A DNA stretch of 64,000 bases from Helichrysum umbraculigerum (Eukaryota > Streptophyta > Magnoliopsida > Asterales > Asteraceae), in assembly GCA_949592205.1 (NCBI GenBank), contig CATIUR010000004.1:96556337-96620336 (forward strand), given 5' to 3'. Positions 55,901 to 64,000 of this stretch are shown here, piece after piece. A program made the position numbers and the translations under genes. The notes under the pieces are model-generated. The model made no database searches and had not been told where the DNA came from. It saw only the letters and a list, made by a program, of their open reading frames with translations. The number at the start of each line of letters is the position of its first letter. The first letter of the stretch is position 1.

Positions 55901-57398
55901 ACCACTTCGAGTTCGAGCTCTCGGTATGACCATTCACAACGACCTCATCAATCAAACTCTCACCGCTCAACTCGAAGCACTCAAACCAGAAAACTTGACA
56001 AACGAGACCTTGCGAGGCATGGACAAACAATTTGAAACCAAACCTAACGGGGCCAAATACTTCTCGAATCGAATCTGGTTACCAAGTTTTGGGAACCTTC
56101 GAGACTTGGTGATGAATGAAGCTCACAAGTCAAAATACTCTATACACCCCGGCGCCGACAAAATGTATCACGGCATCAAGGAAATGTACTGGTGGCCCAA
56201 CATGAAATCTGACATTGCAACCTATGTTGGCAAGTGTCTTACTTGTTCCAGAGTTAAAGCTGAACACCAGAAACCTTCCGGTTTGCTACAACAACCTGAA
56301 ATACCACAATGGAAATGGGAGCAGATCACCATGGATTTCATTACTAAACTCCCGAAAACTTCTAGTGGTTGTGATACCATTTGGGTGATCGTCGACCGAC
56401 TCACTAAATCTGCTCATTTTCTAGCCATCAAAGAAACTGATAAGATGGAACGTTTGACACGGATCTACCTGAAAGAGATCGTGTCAAGACACGGCGTGCC
56501 CATCTCAATCATCTCCGACCGAGATGCTCGGTTTACTTCTCGCTTCTGGCAATCACTGCAAAAATCTCTTGGTACTCGTCTGGATATGAGTACGGCTTAC
56601 CATCCTCAAACCGATGGCCAGAGCGAACGAACCATACAAACACTGGAAGACATGCTACGAGCCTGCGTAGTTGACTTCGGTAAAAACTGGGAAAATCACT
56701 TGCCGTTGTGCGAGTTCTCGTACAACAACAGTTATCACACCAGCATAAAGGCTGCACCCTTCGAGGCACTGTACGGTCGTAAGTGCCGGTCACCTATCTG
56801 TTGGACTGAGGTGGGGGATATACAACTCACCGGCCCAGAAATCATACATGAAACAACTGAAAAGATCATCGGCATACAAAACCGACTAAAAGCCGCGCGT
56901 GATCGTCAGAAAAGCTATGCTGACGTGAGACGCAAACACCTTGAGTTCCAAGTTGGGGACAAGGTACTTCTCAAAGTGGCACCGTGGAAAGGTGTCATTC
57001 GATTCGGAAAACGAGGCAAACTAAATCCTAGATACATCGGACCATTCGAAATCCTTGAAAAGATTGGTCCAGTGGCATACCGCCTGCAACTTCCTGCTGA
57101 GCTTAGCAGCGTTCACAACACATTCCACATTTCTAATCTGAAGAAATGTCTGTCTGACGAGACACTGATTATACCGCTCGACGAAATTCAGATCGATGAT
57201 AAACTTCATTTTGTCGAGGAACCCATGGAAATAATGGACCGCGAGGTCAAACAACTAAAACAGAGTCGTATTCCCATCGTAAAAGTCAGGTGGAATTCTA
57301 GACGTGGTCCTGAATTCACCTGGGAACGGGAAGACCAAATGCGACAAAAATATCCACATCTCTTCCCAGACAACGCACCGACCGTGCAACCGAGCTAA
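52983..57398 (+). CDS. gag-pol: Gag-pol polyprotein of gypsy-2 (1471 codons)
   Basis: ATG start MPPKTRPYTDAQ, no internal stop. Gag core (ALSWWNSY near residue 105); zinc knuckle CSKCKRFGHLARDC; a second knuckle CYGCNGTGHFKKDY has Tyr for the last Cys. Protease FDTGADKSFI (Asp about 376). RT: CIDYRELNKLTVKNRYPLPRID, KIDLRSGYHQ, FIDDILIYS (about 709). RNase H: YCDASHQGLG, HDLELGAVVFALK, FTDHKSLQ, VADALSR. Integrase: HPGADKMYHGI and CLTC (zinc module), catalytic Asp in TMDFITKLP (about 1117), Asp in ISDRDARF, Glu in GQSERTIQTLED. The C-terminus has chromodomain-like IPIVKVRWN and FTWEREDQMR, which supports the Tekay/Del chromovirus call. The in-phase gag-pol is typical for that lineage. Confidence 0.97.
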   Translation: MPPKTRPYTDAQITSLITQAVTEALARNTPPGSTRNSDAAETSAAKPCSYKDFQNCKPLSFKGTEGAIGLIRWFEKMESVFRISKCAEDDKVKFSTCTLEDGALSWWNSYTQSVGIDTAYLLPWEDLKKMLTDEYCPAEQLYKLDEEFWNLKVQGTDIVGYTTRFQQLTVLRPTMAGTEPEKIKKYIRGLPEPVRGNVASSKQTTLHGAIRLAHELLAMNEDPEPPTPSSNNNKRKWSDNHNNHQNKKPETIKAYTSGTDDKGAYKGTKPYCSKCQRHHHGSCPCSKCKRFGHLARDCRSNTTDTNSSAPKTCYGCNGTGHFKKDYPKLNNNNNNRNNNNARGRAFVLKSGEARQDPNVVTGTFLLNNLTASVLFDTGADKSFISDEFYPLLDTTPIALDSKYTVELANGKLIEADSVIPNCTLNLANELFPIDLIPVEIGSFDIIVGMDWLSRHRAEIVCFEKIVRIPLVTGRTLSIQGETGGTRINIISCMKTRKYLRKGYQAILAHVMEKKSVEKRLEDVPIVRDFPEVFPEDLPGLPPPRQVEFSIDLVPGAAPVARAPYRLAPSELQELSTQLQELLDKEFIRPSSSPWGAPVLFVKKKDGSFRMCIDYRELNKLTVKNRYPLPRIDDLFDQLQGSSFYSKIDLRSGYHQLRVRDEDIPKTAFRTRYGHYEFQVMPFGLTNAPAVFMDLMNRVCKPYLDKFVIVFIDDILIYSRTEQEHAQHLKTILELLKHEELYAKFSKCEFWMETVQFLGHVIDNQGIHVDPSKIEAIKCWQAPTTPTEVRQFLGLAGYYRRFIENFSKIALPLTALTQKEKKFDWTDKQESAFQLLKQKLCSAPILSLPEGNDDFVVYCDASHQGLGCVLMQRDKVIAYASRQLKVHEKNYTTHDLELGAVVFALKIWRHYLYGTKCTIFTDHKSLQHIFDQKDLNMRQRRWVELLTDYDCEIRYHPGKANVVADALSRKERVKPLRVRALGMTIHNDLINQTLTAQLEALKPENLTNETLRGMDKQFETKPNGAKYFSNRIWLPSFGNLRDLVMNEAHKSKYSIHPGADKMYHGIKEMYWWPNMKSDIATYVGKCLTCSRVKAEHQKPSGLLQQPEIPQWKWEQITMDFITKLPKTSSGCDTIWVIVDRLTKSAHFLAIKETDKMERLTRIYLKEIVSRHGVPISIISDRDARFTSRFWQSLQKSLGTRLDMSTAYHPQTDGQSERTIQTLEDMLRACVVDFGKNWENHLPLCEFSYNNSYHTSIKAAPFEALYGRKCRSPICWTEVGDIQLTGPEIIHETTEKIIGIQNRLKAARDRQKSYADVRRKHLEFQVGDKVLLKVAPWKGVIRFGKRGKLNPRYIGPFEILEKIGPVAYRLQLPAELSSVHNTFHISNLKKCLSDETLIIPLDEIQIDDKLHFVEEPMEIMDREVKQLKQSRIPIVKVRWNSRRGPEFTWEREDQMRQKYPHLFPDNAPTVQPS

Positions 57399-57421
57399 TT
57401 TCGGGACGAAATTATTTTTAA

Positions 57422-57432
57422 CAAGGGGAGAA
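57422..57432 (+). other. Polypurine tract of gypsy-2
   Basis: CAAGGGGAGAA directly before the 3' LTR start TGTAACAACC. Confidence 0.9.
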
Positions 57433-59806
57433 TGTAACAACCGCCAAATTAGGGCTAGTATTAGCGCCTAATTCTTTGTTAATACATGTAATTAGTTCTG
57501 TGTTAGGCTAATTTATGTACCGGATTATATGTTGGTGAATATATACAACTTTGCGATTTGATTAAATCGTGCGCAACTTAAATAGAATGAAATTCTATTC
57601 GATTAAAACGGACGTTGGTGAACAAAATGTTTATAAACTAAAATAACGCAATTATAACTGAAATGCTATTTTATAATAGTTAATAACTGACGTGTACTAC
57701 TCGAATAAAACGTACACGATTTTAAAAAAACAAAAGTGATTAAAATTAATCTAACCTATTAAAGATTTAAGGAAATAATTTAAATAAATCATTTAACAAG
57801 ATTTGTGATTTATAAATATAATTAAACGCGTAAAATAAATATTTAACGTTTAAATGACGGAGCAAACGAACACCGCACGGAGCGGGAACGCGGGGCGAAA
57901 GTGGGGATTTAACCTCCCACCTCCACCCACTTTCTTTCATTTCTTATTCTCTCTCTCCTCCTTTTCTTTTCTCTCAAAAACCACAAACCAAAAATCAACG
58001 AAAATCGCAAAATAAACATACTAAACGACCTCGGATCTTCAAGCCCCTTTGGAAATAAACGACCACCTCGCGACGATCTACACTTCTACCTTTTCGGATT
58101 TTCAATCCGACACTTTGTAAGTTTCCGACAAATCCCGACATCTCTCGTTTTTGATCATTTTTACTAGTTTATGGTTTTGATAGGCTTGTTATGTTCATAT
58201 AAGGGTTGGGTAAAAGAATCGGACCAAACGGAAACCCGAAAACATGTTTTTGGCTCAAAATCCGTCAATCAGACGTAAGTGACGCACTGATGAACCCAGA
58301 TATGCGTCACTTCGTGCGACACTGACTAAGTGTCGCATAAGCCCTCTTTTCCCGTCACTACCTAAGTGACGCATTTTCAATATCCGTCACTACTAGCGTC
58401 ACTTGCCTTAGTGACGCCTATGATCGAAATCTAATTTTATACGACACTCTTGCCCGACACTACTCTAGTGACGCCTAGAACCTTAAACCGACACTTGTTA
58501 CCGTCACTACCTAAGTGTTGCCACCTTATGCGTCACTTCCCTAAGTGACGCCCTAAACTTATATTTCGCGATTTTATGCGACACTTCCTAAGTGTCGCCT
58601 AAACCTTAAGTGACGCTATGAAGTGTCGCACAAAGCAGCAGACTTTCAACTATTTTTACACTAAGTGTCGAACTTATACAACTTCCAATACTTATACCCT
58701 ACGACTTAACAAACATCATAGAACATACTTTTCTATTACAAATACTCTAAATTGCGTTATGAACGATAAAACTTTAATTATAACAAATCACCAACGGGCC
58801 GTATATACTTTGACACGAACGTGAACGAACCAACGTTAAACACAACGGGGTATGAACAACTAGCCTAGATGGTCTTGCGAGACATCTACTTACTTAACCT
58901 TACGTGTTTAGGCACTAGAAGGTTACGGGTTCGGAGAACCTACTTGATTTACTACTACTTGCTATTTACTCCTGCTCGACTCAGGTGAGTCTTACAGCCC
59001 CACTTTTACTGCTTTTATACTTTGGGGTGAGATACTTAGCAACTGTTTTACGTATGAACACAATGTACTGAACTGAAAACATTACTGATTACAAACAAAC
59101 GCATGAGTTACTTTTATCCACTGAAAGCCTCCTTATCGTAAGTTGTTAGTTATGGTCTTAAGCGCGAGTACTAGTAAATGGATCCATTTGGGACTGACAA
59201 TCCCTGTCTGGGGTGGTAGCGCCACCACGTACTGATTTACACGTAGAAACAGACATATTAGTATTTGTTACATATGAGTGTGCGGATAGCACTCACGGGG
59301 GTACGTGATTTATTTCACACTACACGGTTAAGCTTCAACTTATGAGCTCATGGCACTGTACTGATATACTGATTAACTTACTTTGCTTGATAGCAATACG
59401 GGTACATACTTGTGGTTCATTACTTCTACTTATTACCAAACCTGTGAGATTCACCAACCTTTTTGGTTGACACTTTTTAGCTTTGTATCTCAGGTACACA
59501 TACGGAGTAGGATCACTCCAGGATTACTAGCTAGAGTCGCATGATTTCCAAACTGCATTTAACGGAGATTCTTTGGCATTATCTTTTGTAACTACGATTA
59601 TGTAATAGAATCTCCCGCTATACGCGTGGACTCTAGGGAACTACTTTTTGTATACGAAAACCTACGGTTTTCAAACGATTATTATTTATGAAACCTTTTA
59701 TAAACGTCTCATTTAGAGGTCGTTTACTATTAATCTTGTGCTTTGTATATTGATTAGTAACACCCAATGTATGCTTCCGCAAATCGTTAAACTTGGGGGT
59801 GTTACA
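57433..59806 (+). repeat. 3' LTR of gypsy-2 (2374 bp)
   Basis: Same length as the 5' LTR, with four substitutions. Motif array 58275-58633, putative intron 58985-59493, TATA 57811-57821. Followed by TCTAA and the resumed LTR-4. Confidence 0.95.
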
Positions 59807-59811
59807 TCTAA

Positions 59812-60587
59812 GTCATAAATCAAAGTAATTAGAGTTTAAGAATGGTATTAACAAGATCTAGGAAAGTAAAGTCCAAGTGACCCAGGATACGTAAACCCCC
59901 TTGATCTTACATATTTGATTATTTAAACATAACAAGTCTACAATTAGTTACACAATTAGAAGAACGAGAGATAAGCTTAGGTGTTAAGAACGGTCGGACC
60001 TATGAGACGATACGCTACTTTATTCATGTACCTCGGTGTTTAACCAAGATAGGTTGCTTATCTTTCAACTAGTTAAGTATTGGAAGTCTAGCGTATTGTT
60101 CCGATCAGAATCATGATAACCTAGCTCCCAGTGACATGCCAATGGGAAATTAGTTGGTAGGGTTCTAGTGTTTACACCAAGTTCTGTCAATCTATTAATC
60201 TGAAAGTGTCCCCATCATAAACACCTTCCCGACATTATATTATCTCAACTCATGGCAACCCACGTCTTCCTCATCCTTAGTTGTTCCTTATATGCTAGCT
60301 AGCTCATTTTAGTTTTATCGCTTTAGTAGTTTAAATTAGATAAAAACCCAAACAAAACCAACTATCTGAACCCCATCTTGAAGACTTAATTATCCAAACA
60401 AGCTCTGTTTCAAATTCGATCGTCTGGAGACGACCCTGATCATCCTTACCACATACTAGTACTAGTACCTAGTACCAGTAGGTAGTTCGGAAATTTATGT
60501 ACCGAGTAAAAAGAATTTTAAAACACCCTGATCGTACCCTCGGTCGTTACAACAACACCGACGACACTGACGGCTGGGGGCGCATCA
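59812..60587 (+). repeat. Right part of solo Athila-type LTR-4
   Basis: Resumes after the TCTAA duplication. The GAACGGTCGGACCT to ATTCATGTACCTCGG segment (59996-60034) matches, in reverse complement, 33230-33270 of LTR-2 and the equivalent in Athila-2. It ends CGACACTGACGGC then TGGGGGCGCATCA. Confidence 0.8.
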
Positions 60588-61858
60588 AGAATCCTGAGAA
60601 TCAGGGAACTCAATAGTATCAGATGGTGGCTGGGTTACGTCGATGATTTGTGATGTTGGCTGAGAAGAGTCCATCTCTATGTCTCTTTCATTCTGAGTGT
60701 CAGAATTACAGTGAGAGTGATCAATCAATGGGCCTTCTTCTGAATCATCATCTGACAGAATGATTGGATTTTGGATGTACTCGAGTTGCATGATCTCTTC
60801 TGTCGGATGCTGAGAGTCAGGGAAGTACTCATCAGGTGGTGTAGATTGATATACGTCCTCTTCTTCAGGCTCTTCTTCTTGCTCTTCCTCTTCTTGTTCT
60901 TCTTCGGATTCCTCCATTTCCTCTTCTGTCTCTGAGTCTTCCATCTCATCTTCTTCTGAGTCTGATTCTTCGGTTGCAGAGATAAGATAGGTATGATCAT
61001 CAGGTTCATATGAGTCTGAAGGCTCTGACTCGGATGTATCATCGTCAGAGGTGATTCTGCTAGTAGAGATTGTGTATATATCAGCATGCTCTAATAGAGA
61101 ACTATCAACCTGGTCAACTTGGAAAGAAATGGTTTCTCCGTGTGCTCGAAGGCCAATAGTCTGCAAGTATACATCAATGATAGCGCGAGCAGTGTTCATG
61201 AAAGGCCTGCCTAGGATGATTGGTATATTGATATCTTCCTGTATATCCATCATAACAAATTCAGTGGGAAAAAAGAACTTATCAACCTTAACCATTATGT
61301 TTTCAGCTATTCCTCGTGGATATCGAATTGATTGATCGGCTAGCTTCACGCTCATCTTTGTAGGCTTAAGGTCTCCTAATTCTAGTCTGACATATAGAGA
61401 ATAAGGCATGAGATTGATGATGGCTCCAAGATCGGCTAAGGAGCGAATCATGCCTGACTGATAGATGGAACAGGGCAGAGTAAAGCGACCAGTGTCTCCT
61501 AATTTTTTGGGCAGGTTGCTTATGACAGCTAAACATTCCGCGTTCAGAGGGATTTTAGATACGTCGGGTATCTTATCTTTGGTGGAAAACATTCGTCTAA
61601 TGTACTTGGTACTGGTAGAAATTCTAGACATGGTGTCTAAGAACTTTGAGTCGAGTTCGAAGGAATTGACCTTGTACTTTTGCTTTAGACGATTAGGGAA
61701 TGGGATTTTGACTTCCCTTTCAGGAGTGGATATGGATGGGGTCTCAACTGTCTTCGGGACAGGAGATTCTTCCTTCACCGTAGAAGGAGTATTAGGTTGA
61801 ATCGGTGTCACCTTTGGGTCTTTAGAGGTTACTTGTTTGGCCTCTTCTACATGTGGGT
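60588..61858 (-). pseudogene. Gag tail and protease of Athila-2 with acidic extension
   Basis: Main ORF 60585-61811 (408 codons; its M is GTG, and the frame is open to about 61858). Conserved pre-protease region (KLGDTGRFTLPC), protease RSLADLGAIINLMP (DLG at 127-129) and PIILGRPFMNTARAIIDV. After about residue 255 comes a very acidic Glu/Asp-rich extension, with runs such as EEEQEEEEQEEE. The ORF stops only because the LTR-4 terminal bases supply a TGA; the frame on the other side of LTR-4 is in phase with the extra ORF at 47597. A frameshift near 61860 separates it from the capsid ORF. Confidence 0.8.
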
Positions 61859-63107
61859 TGTGAATGGTATTGTGGGAAGGGTTCCTTGGGGTCTAGTGTC
61901 AAGGCGCTGAGCTAACTGACCGATTTGGTTCTCAAGGCTTTTAAGAACCGAGAGTTGGTTTCTAATGAATAGGTCAGTATGGTCTTGCCTAGCAGTGGTT
62001 TTCTTGTTGAATAGTGTCTGACCCTCGATAAATTTTGTGAGATTATCGTCTTGACTAGTGATAGGCACAATGGTCTTTGTGGTATCACTAGGTGGGCTGA
62101 CATCTAGTGCAGTTAAGGATAACGGTTGGTTGTAGGTAAGTTGTGGTTGTTGTGGGTAGGTTGGGTATCTTGGTTGGTATTTGGGTTGAAAGGTTGGTTG
62201 GTTATTTCGTGGAGGGTATTGAGTGTTTCGAGTCCTAGGTGGAGAAGTTCGAGCGAAACCAGGTGGATTCTGTGGTCGAGCTGGGAATTGTGCGTAGTAG
62301 ACCGTGTCGTTAGCTGGATCTTCGTTCTCAACTTGATATTCTTCCGTGGAAAGGTGAGCACAGTTCTGGCAAGCCTGAACTTGGTGGATCTGCTGCGGTT
62401 GTTTCTTTAGCTCTCCCAATTGTTTCGTCAACAACTCAACCTGTTTACTCAAGGATTTGATCGTCTTGGGCTGAATTTGCTTGTAGGAGGATAGAGGTAG
62501 TGATGAGGATTGCTCATCTGTCTTCCAGTCGTGATGGTGCATCGTCATATTCTCGATCAGGTTCCAAGTTTCTTCATCTGTGAGTTGCATGAAGTTACCT
62601 TGAGCAGCGGCGTCAAGGGTGATGTGGTGGTTCGGAACAAGACCGTTGTAAAACATGTATAACTGGGCAATCTTTTCGAGTTGGTGGTTTAGACATTTAT
62701 TCAGAAGTATCTTGAATCGTTCCCATGCCGTGTAGATAGACTCATCATAAGCTTGATGGAAGTTTGTGACGTCATTCTTGGACTTGGTTTGTTTGGATGG
62801 AGGAAAGTATTTGGTTAGATATTTGGTAGCCATATCTGTCCATGAGGTGACTGAGCCGGTCTCAAGTCACTCAAACCATGTATGGGCATGAAGAGCGAGA
62901 GAATAGGGGAACAAGTATAGGCGGACTACATCCTTCTCAACCCCGTTCTCCTTGTAAGAGTTAGAAATCTGAATGAATTTCTCGATATGGGCGTTAGGGT
63001 CATCACGGGGTAAACCGTGGAACTGACAATTGTCCTTGATAAGTTGAACGATGTGGTGTTTAAGTTCAAAAGATGCGCCTTCGATCACCGGATAGCTGAT
63101 GGGTCCT
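61847..63107 (-). pseudogene. gag: Gag capsid region of Athila-2
   Basis: Two same-frame pieces (62867-63107 and 61847-62833) are split by one TGA at about 62865. Retrotransposon gag domain: IEKFIQISNSYKENGVEKDVVRL-like helix, LFPYSLALHAHTW, FHQAYDESIYTAWERFK, MFYNGL, LDAAAQGNFM, TDEETWNLIENM. A weak Cys-rich remnant CQNCAHL follows, then a Pro/Gln/Asn-rich tail. The N-terminus is cut by the LTR at 63108; the M near 63088 is not a real start. This is the domain Athila-1 lacks. Confidence 0.9.
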
Positions 63108-64000
63108 TGATGTGACGTAAAAAGTCATGTTTTTAGAAGCTTTATTCCTCACATTTTGAACCTTTCTTTAGTGAAAACATTCCAAAACATTGATTATTTA
63201 CTAAAATACACTAAAGTGGTTCAAAAGTAGACGTTGTGATAAAAATCACTGAAAACACTATGAAAATGCACAAAACAAAGCATTTTAATACAGGCCGATT
63301 CCTCCGACCTCATTTTCCTGTCAAGACACACTTCCTAACTTCCACCATCTATTGTACAGGTAAAATCGAGACAGGAAAATCTGGAATCAAGTGAAACGGC
63401 CAAAGGACGGAGAAACCACTACGCTTTCAGAGCCATTAAAAGTCATTTCGGCTACGCCTAAGCTCTACACATCCAATTTCTGTGAAATTGGCATCATTAG
63501 AAGCGTAATGGAATTACGAAACCACAGGCGAAAGAATCGAGTCAAACGGACGCATAACGAAGGAGATACGGACGTTTTAAGCAACGAACGAAATCAGACG
63601 GAGACCGTATACGGCCTCAGGCACTGTATACGGCCCATATAAGACCGTATACTGTAAGTCCCCTAGTTTTAGGATCGATAACTTCGTTATCTTTAGTATT
63701 AAGGTGCGGAATCCCTCAATACGGTGTTATCTTACTAGTAACGAATACGTTCGTAATTGCGTTTCTAAAGCTTAACTTTAAACGAATAATACGTCAAAGC
63801 CTAGCTGTTAGGTTTAAGTTTTCTCTGGGTTTAGTGAATTCGCAGATCAGAAAAATGCCAAAAAGTTATGTTTTTCACGTATGAAAAACATTATATACGA
63901 TCAGCTTGTCTCGGCTCGCATGGGCCAGCGAGTTCGGTCCAACTTGCAGCCCAAGCCCAATAAAGGACTCGGCTCGCTAGACTCAAGCTTCGCGAGTTCA
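63108..64000 (+). repeat. Athila-type LTR (LTR-5), runs off window
   Basis: Begins TGATGTGACGTAAAAAGTC inside the Athila-2 gag; GTCCT (63103-63107) is the candidate duplication. The AAACGGACGCATAACGAAGG segment at 63547 recurs in the Athila-1 and LTR-4 U3 regions. ACCGTATACGGCC-type repeats at 63600-63655 recall the LTR-2 array. Confidence 0.75.
63885..64000. other. GCTCG-rich terminal sequence, unassigned
   Basis: Dense CTCGGCTCGC and GCGAGTTC words in both orientations, unlike the surrounding LTR. It may be the edge of another repeat inserted in LTR-5. The window ends before it can be identified. Confidence 0.3.

Larger units (their letters stand above)
49518..59806 (+). mobile_element. 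Complete Tekay-type Ty3/gypsy element gypsy-2 (10.3 kb)
   Basis: Two 2374-bp LTRs, TCTAA duplications (49513-49517, 59807-59811), initiator-Met PBS, a small ORF, one long gag-pol ORF without stops, and a polypurine tract. LTRs differ at four positions by eye (49538/57453, 49692/57607, 50698/58613, 51588/59503), about 0.17%. With the commonly used plant rate of 1.3e-8 per site per year this means roughly 65,000 years. It is the youngest insertion here and potentially autonomous. Confidence 0.95.
47598..60587 (+). mobile_element. Solo Athila-type LTR (LTR-4), split by gypsy-2
   Basis: Starts TGATATCGCGTAAAAAGTC (close to the Athila-1 LTR start) and ends TGGGGGCGCATCA, flanked by AGAAT at 47593-47597 and 60588-60592. 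The LTR parts are 47598-49517 and 59812-60587, about 2.7 kb together. TATA candidate TATAAATA at 48265-48272, with a GC-rich CCGCCGCCGTCC stretch about 150 bp upstream. No PBS or internal sequence is present, so it is a solo LTR. It lies in opposite orientation to its host Athila-2. Confidence 0.85.
41525..63107 (-). mobile_element. Athila-type element Athila-2 (gag-protease only), with nested insertions
   Basis: Minus order: gag capsid (from 63107), gag tail and protease, [solo LTR-4 with gypsy-2 inside], extra ORF, long non-coding region, 3' LTR 41525-43875. RT, RNase H and integrase are absent. The only gap between protease ORF and extra ORF is the flanked insertion with AGAAT duplications, so they were never between those points at insertion time. 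The 5' LTR lies beyond the LTR inserted at 63108. It is inserted in the copia-3 leader. Confidence 0.8.

Overview
This 64 kb window is plant nuclear DNA made almost entirely of nested LTR retrotransposons. I found no intact host gene, rRNA or tRNA gene. Three things point to a plant, most likely of the daisy family (Asteraceae): the element lineages (Ty1/copia Sirevirus/Maximus type, Ty3/gypsy Tekay/Del type, Ty3/gypsy Athila type); the large third ORF downstream of copia pol, whose N-terminal part resembles a protein I know from Asteraceae copia elements; and a PIF/Harbinger-like MITE with TTA target duplications. The family assignment is inference from recalled family features, not from a database search.

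Left half (1-35.3 kb), outside in. An Athila-type LTR (32810-35260, minus) was hit by a Tekay-type gypsy element (gypsy-1, minus; internal part 2246-4014, LTR 4015-4805 plus 31021-32809). The gypsy-1 gag was hit by a plus-strand copia element (copia-1) whose third ORF and 3' LTR occupy 1-2245. The gypsy-1 LTR was hit by Athila-1 (4806-31015, minus, perfect AGCGT target duplications). Athila-1 then took a solo gypsy LTR in its 3' LTR (5170-7589, perfect GATAA duplications) and a Sirevirus-type copia element (copia-2, about 13.4-25.1 kb, minus) between its RNase H and integrase. Copia-2 has gag, PR-IN, RT-RH, a 39-nt poly(A) tract and then an uninterrupted 892-codon third ORF.

Middle (35.3-41.5 kb). 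A 948-bp PIF/Harbinger-like MITE, a minus-strand copia LTR with PBS, a 684-bp relic of a plant multi-pass membrane-protein gene (one stop, one frameshift), and a second copia LTR with PBS and leader that carries a 1.8-kb solo LTR.

Right half (41.5-64 kb). Athila-2 (minus; 3' LTR 41525-43875) has a capsid-type gag and protease but no RT, RNase H or integrase in its readable internal region. Its ORF is split by an Athila-type solo LTR (47598-60587, AGAAT duplications), which itself holds gypsy-2 (49518-59806, TCTAA duplications). Gypsy-2 is a complete, apparently intact Tekay-type element with 2374-bp LTRs that differ at four sites by eye. A further Athila-type LTR begins at 63108 and runs off the window.

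The most unusual signal is a set of dense arrays of short palindrome-forming motifs in LTRs and leaders. One version (TGCGACACA / TGTGTCGCA) is shared by copia-2 and the gypsy solo LTR. A second version (GCGACACTT / AAGTGACGC) is shared by copia-1, gypsy-1 and gypsy-2. Copia and gypsy are unrelated superfamilies, so shared arrays in two matching versions need explaining. Also notable are a conserved possible intron inside the Tekay LTRs, the two Athila elements carrying complementary halves of the coding set, and variable tandem arrays just upstream of the Athila TATA boxes.
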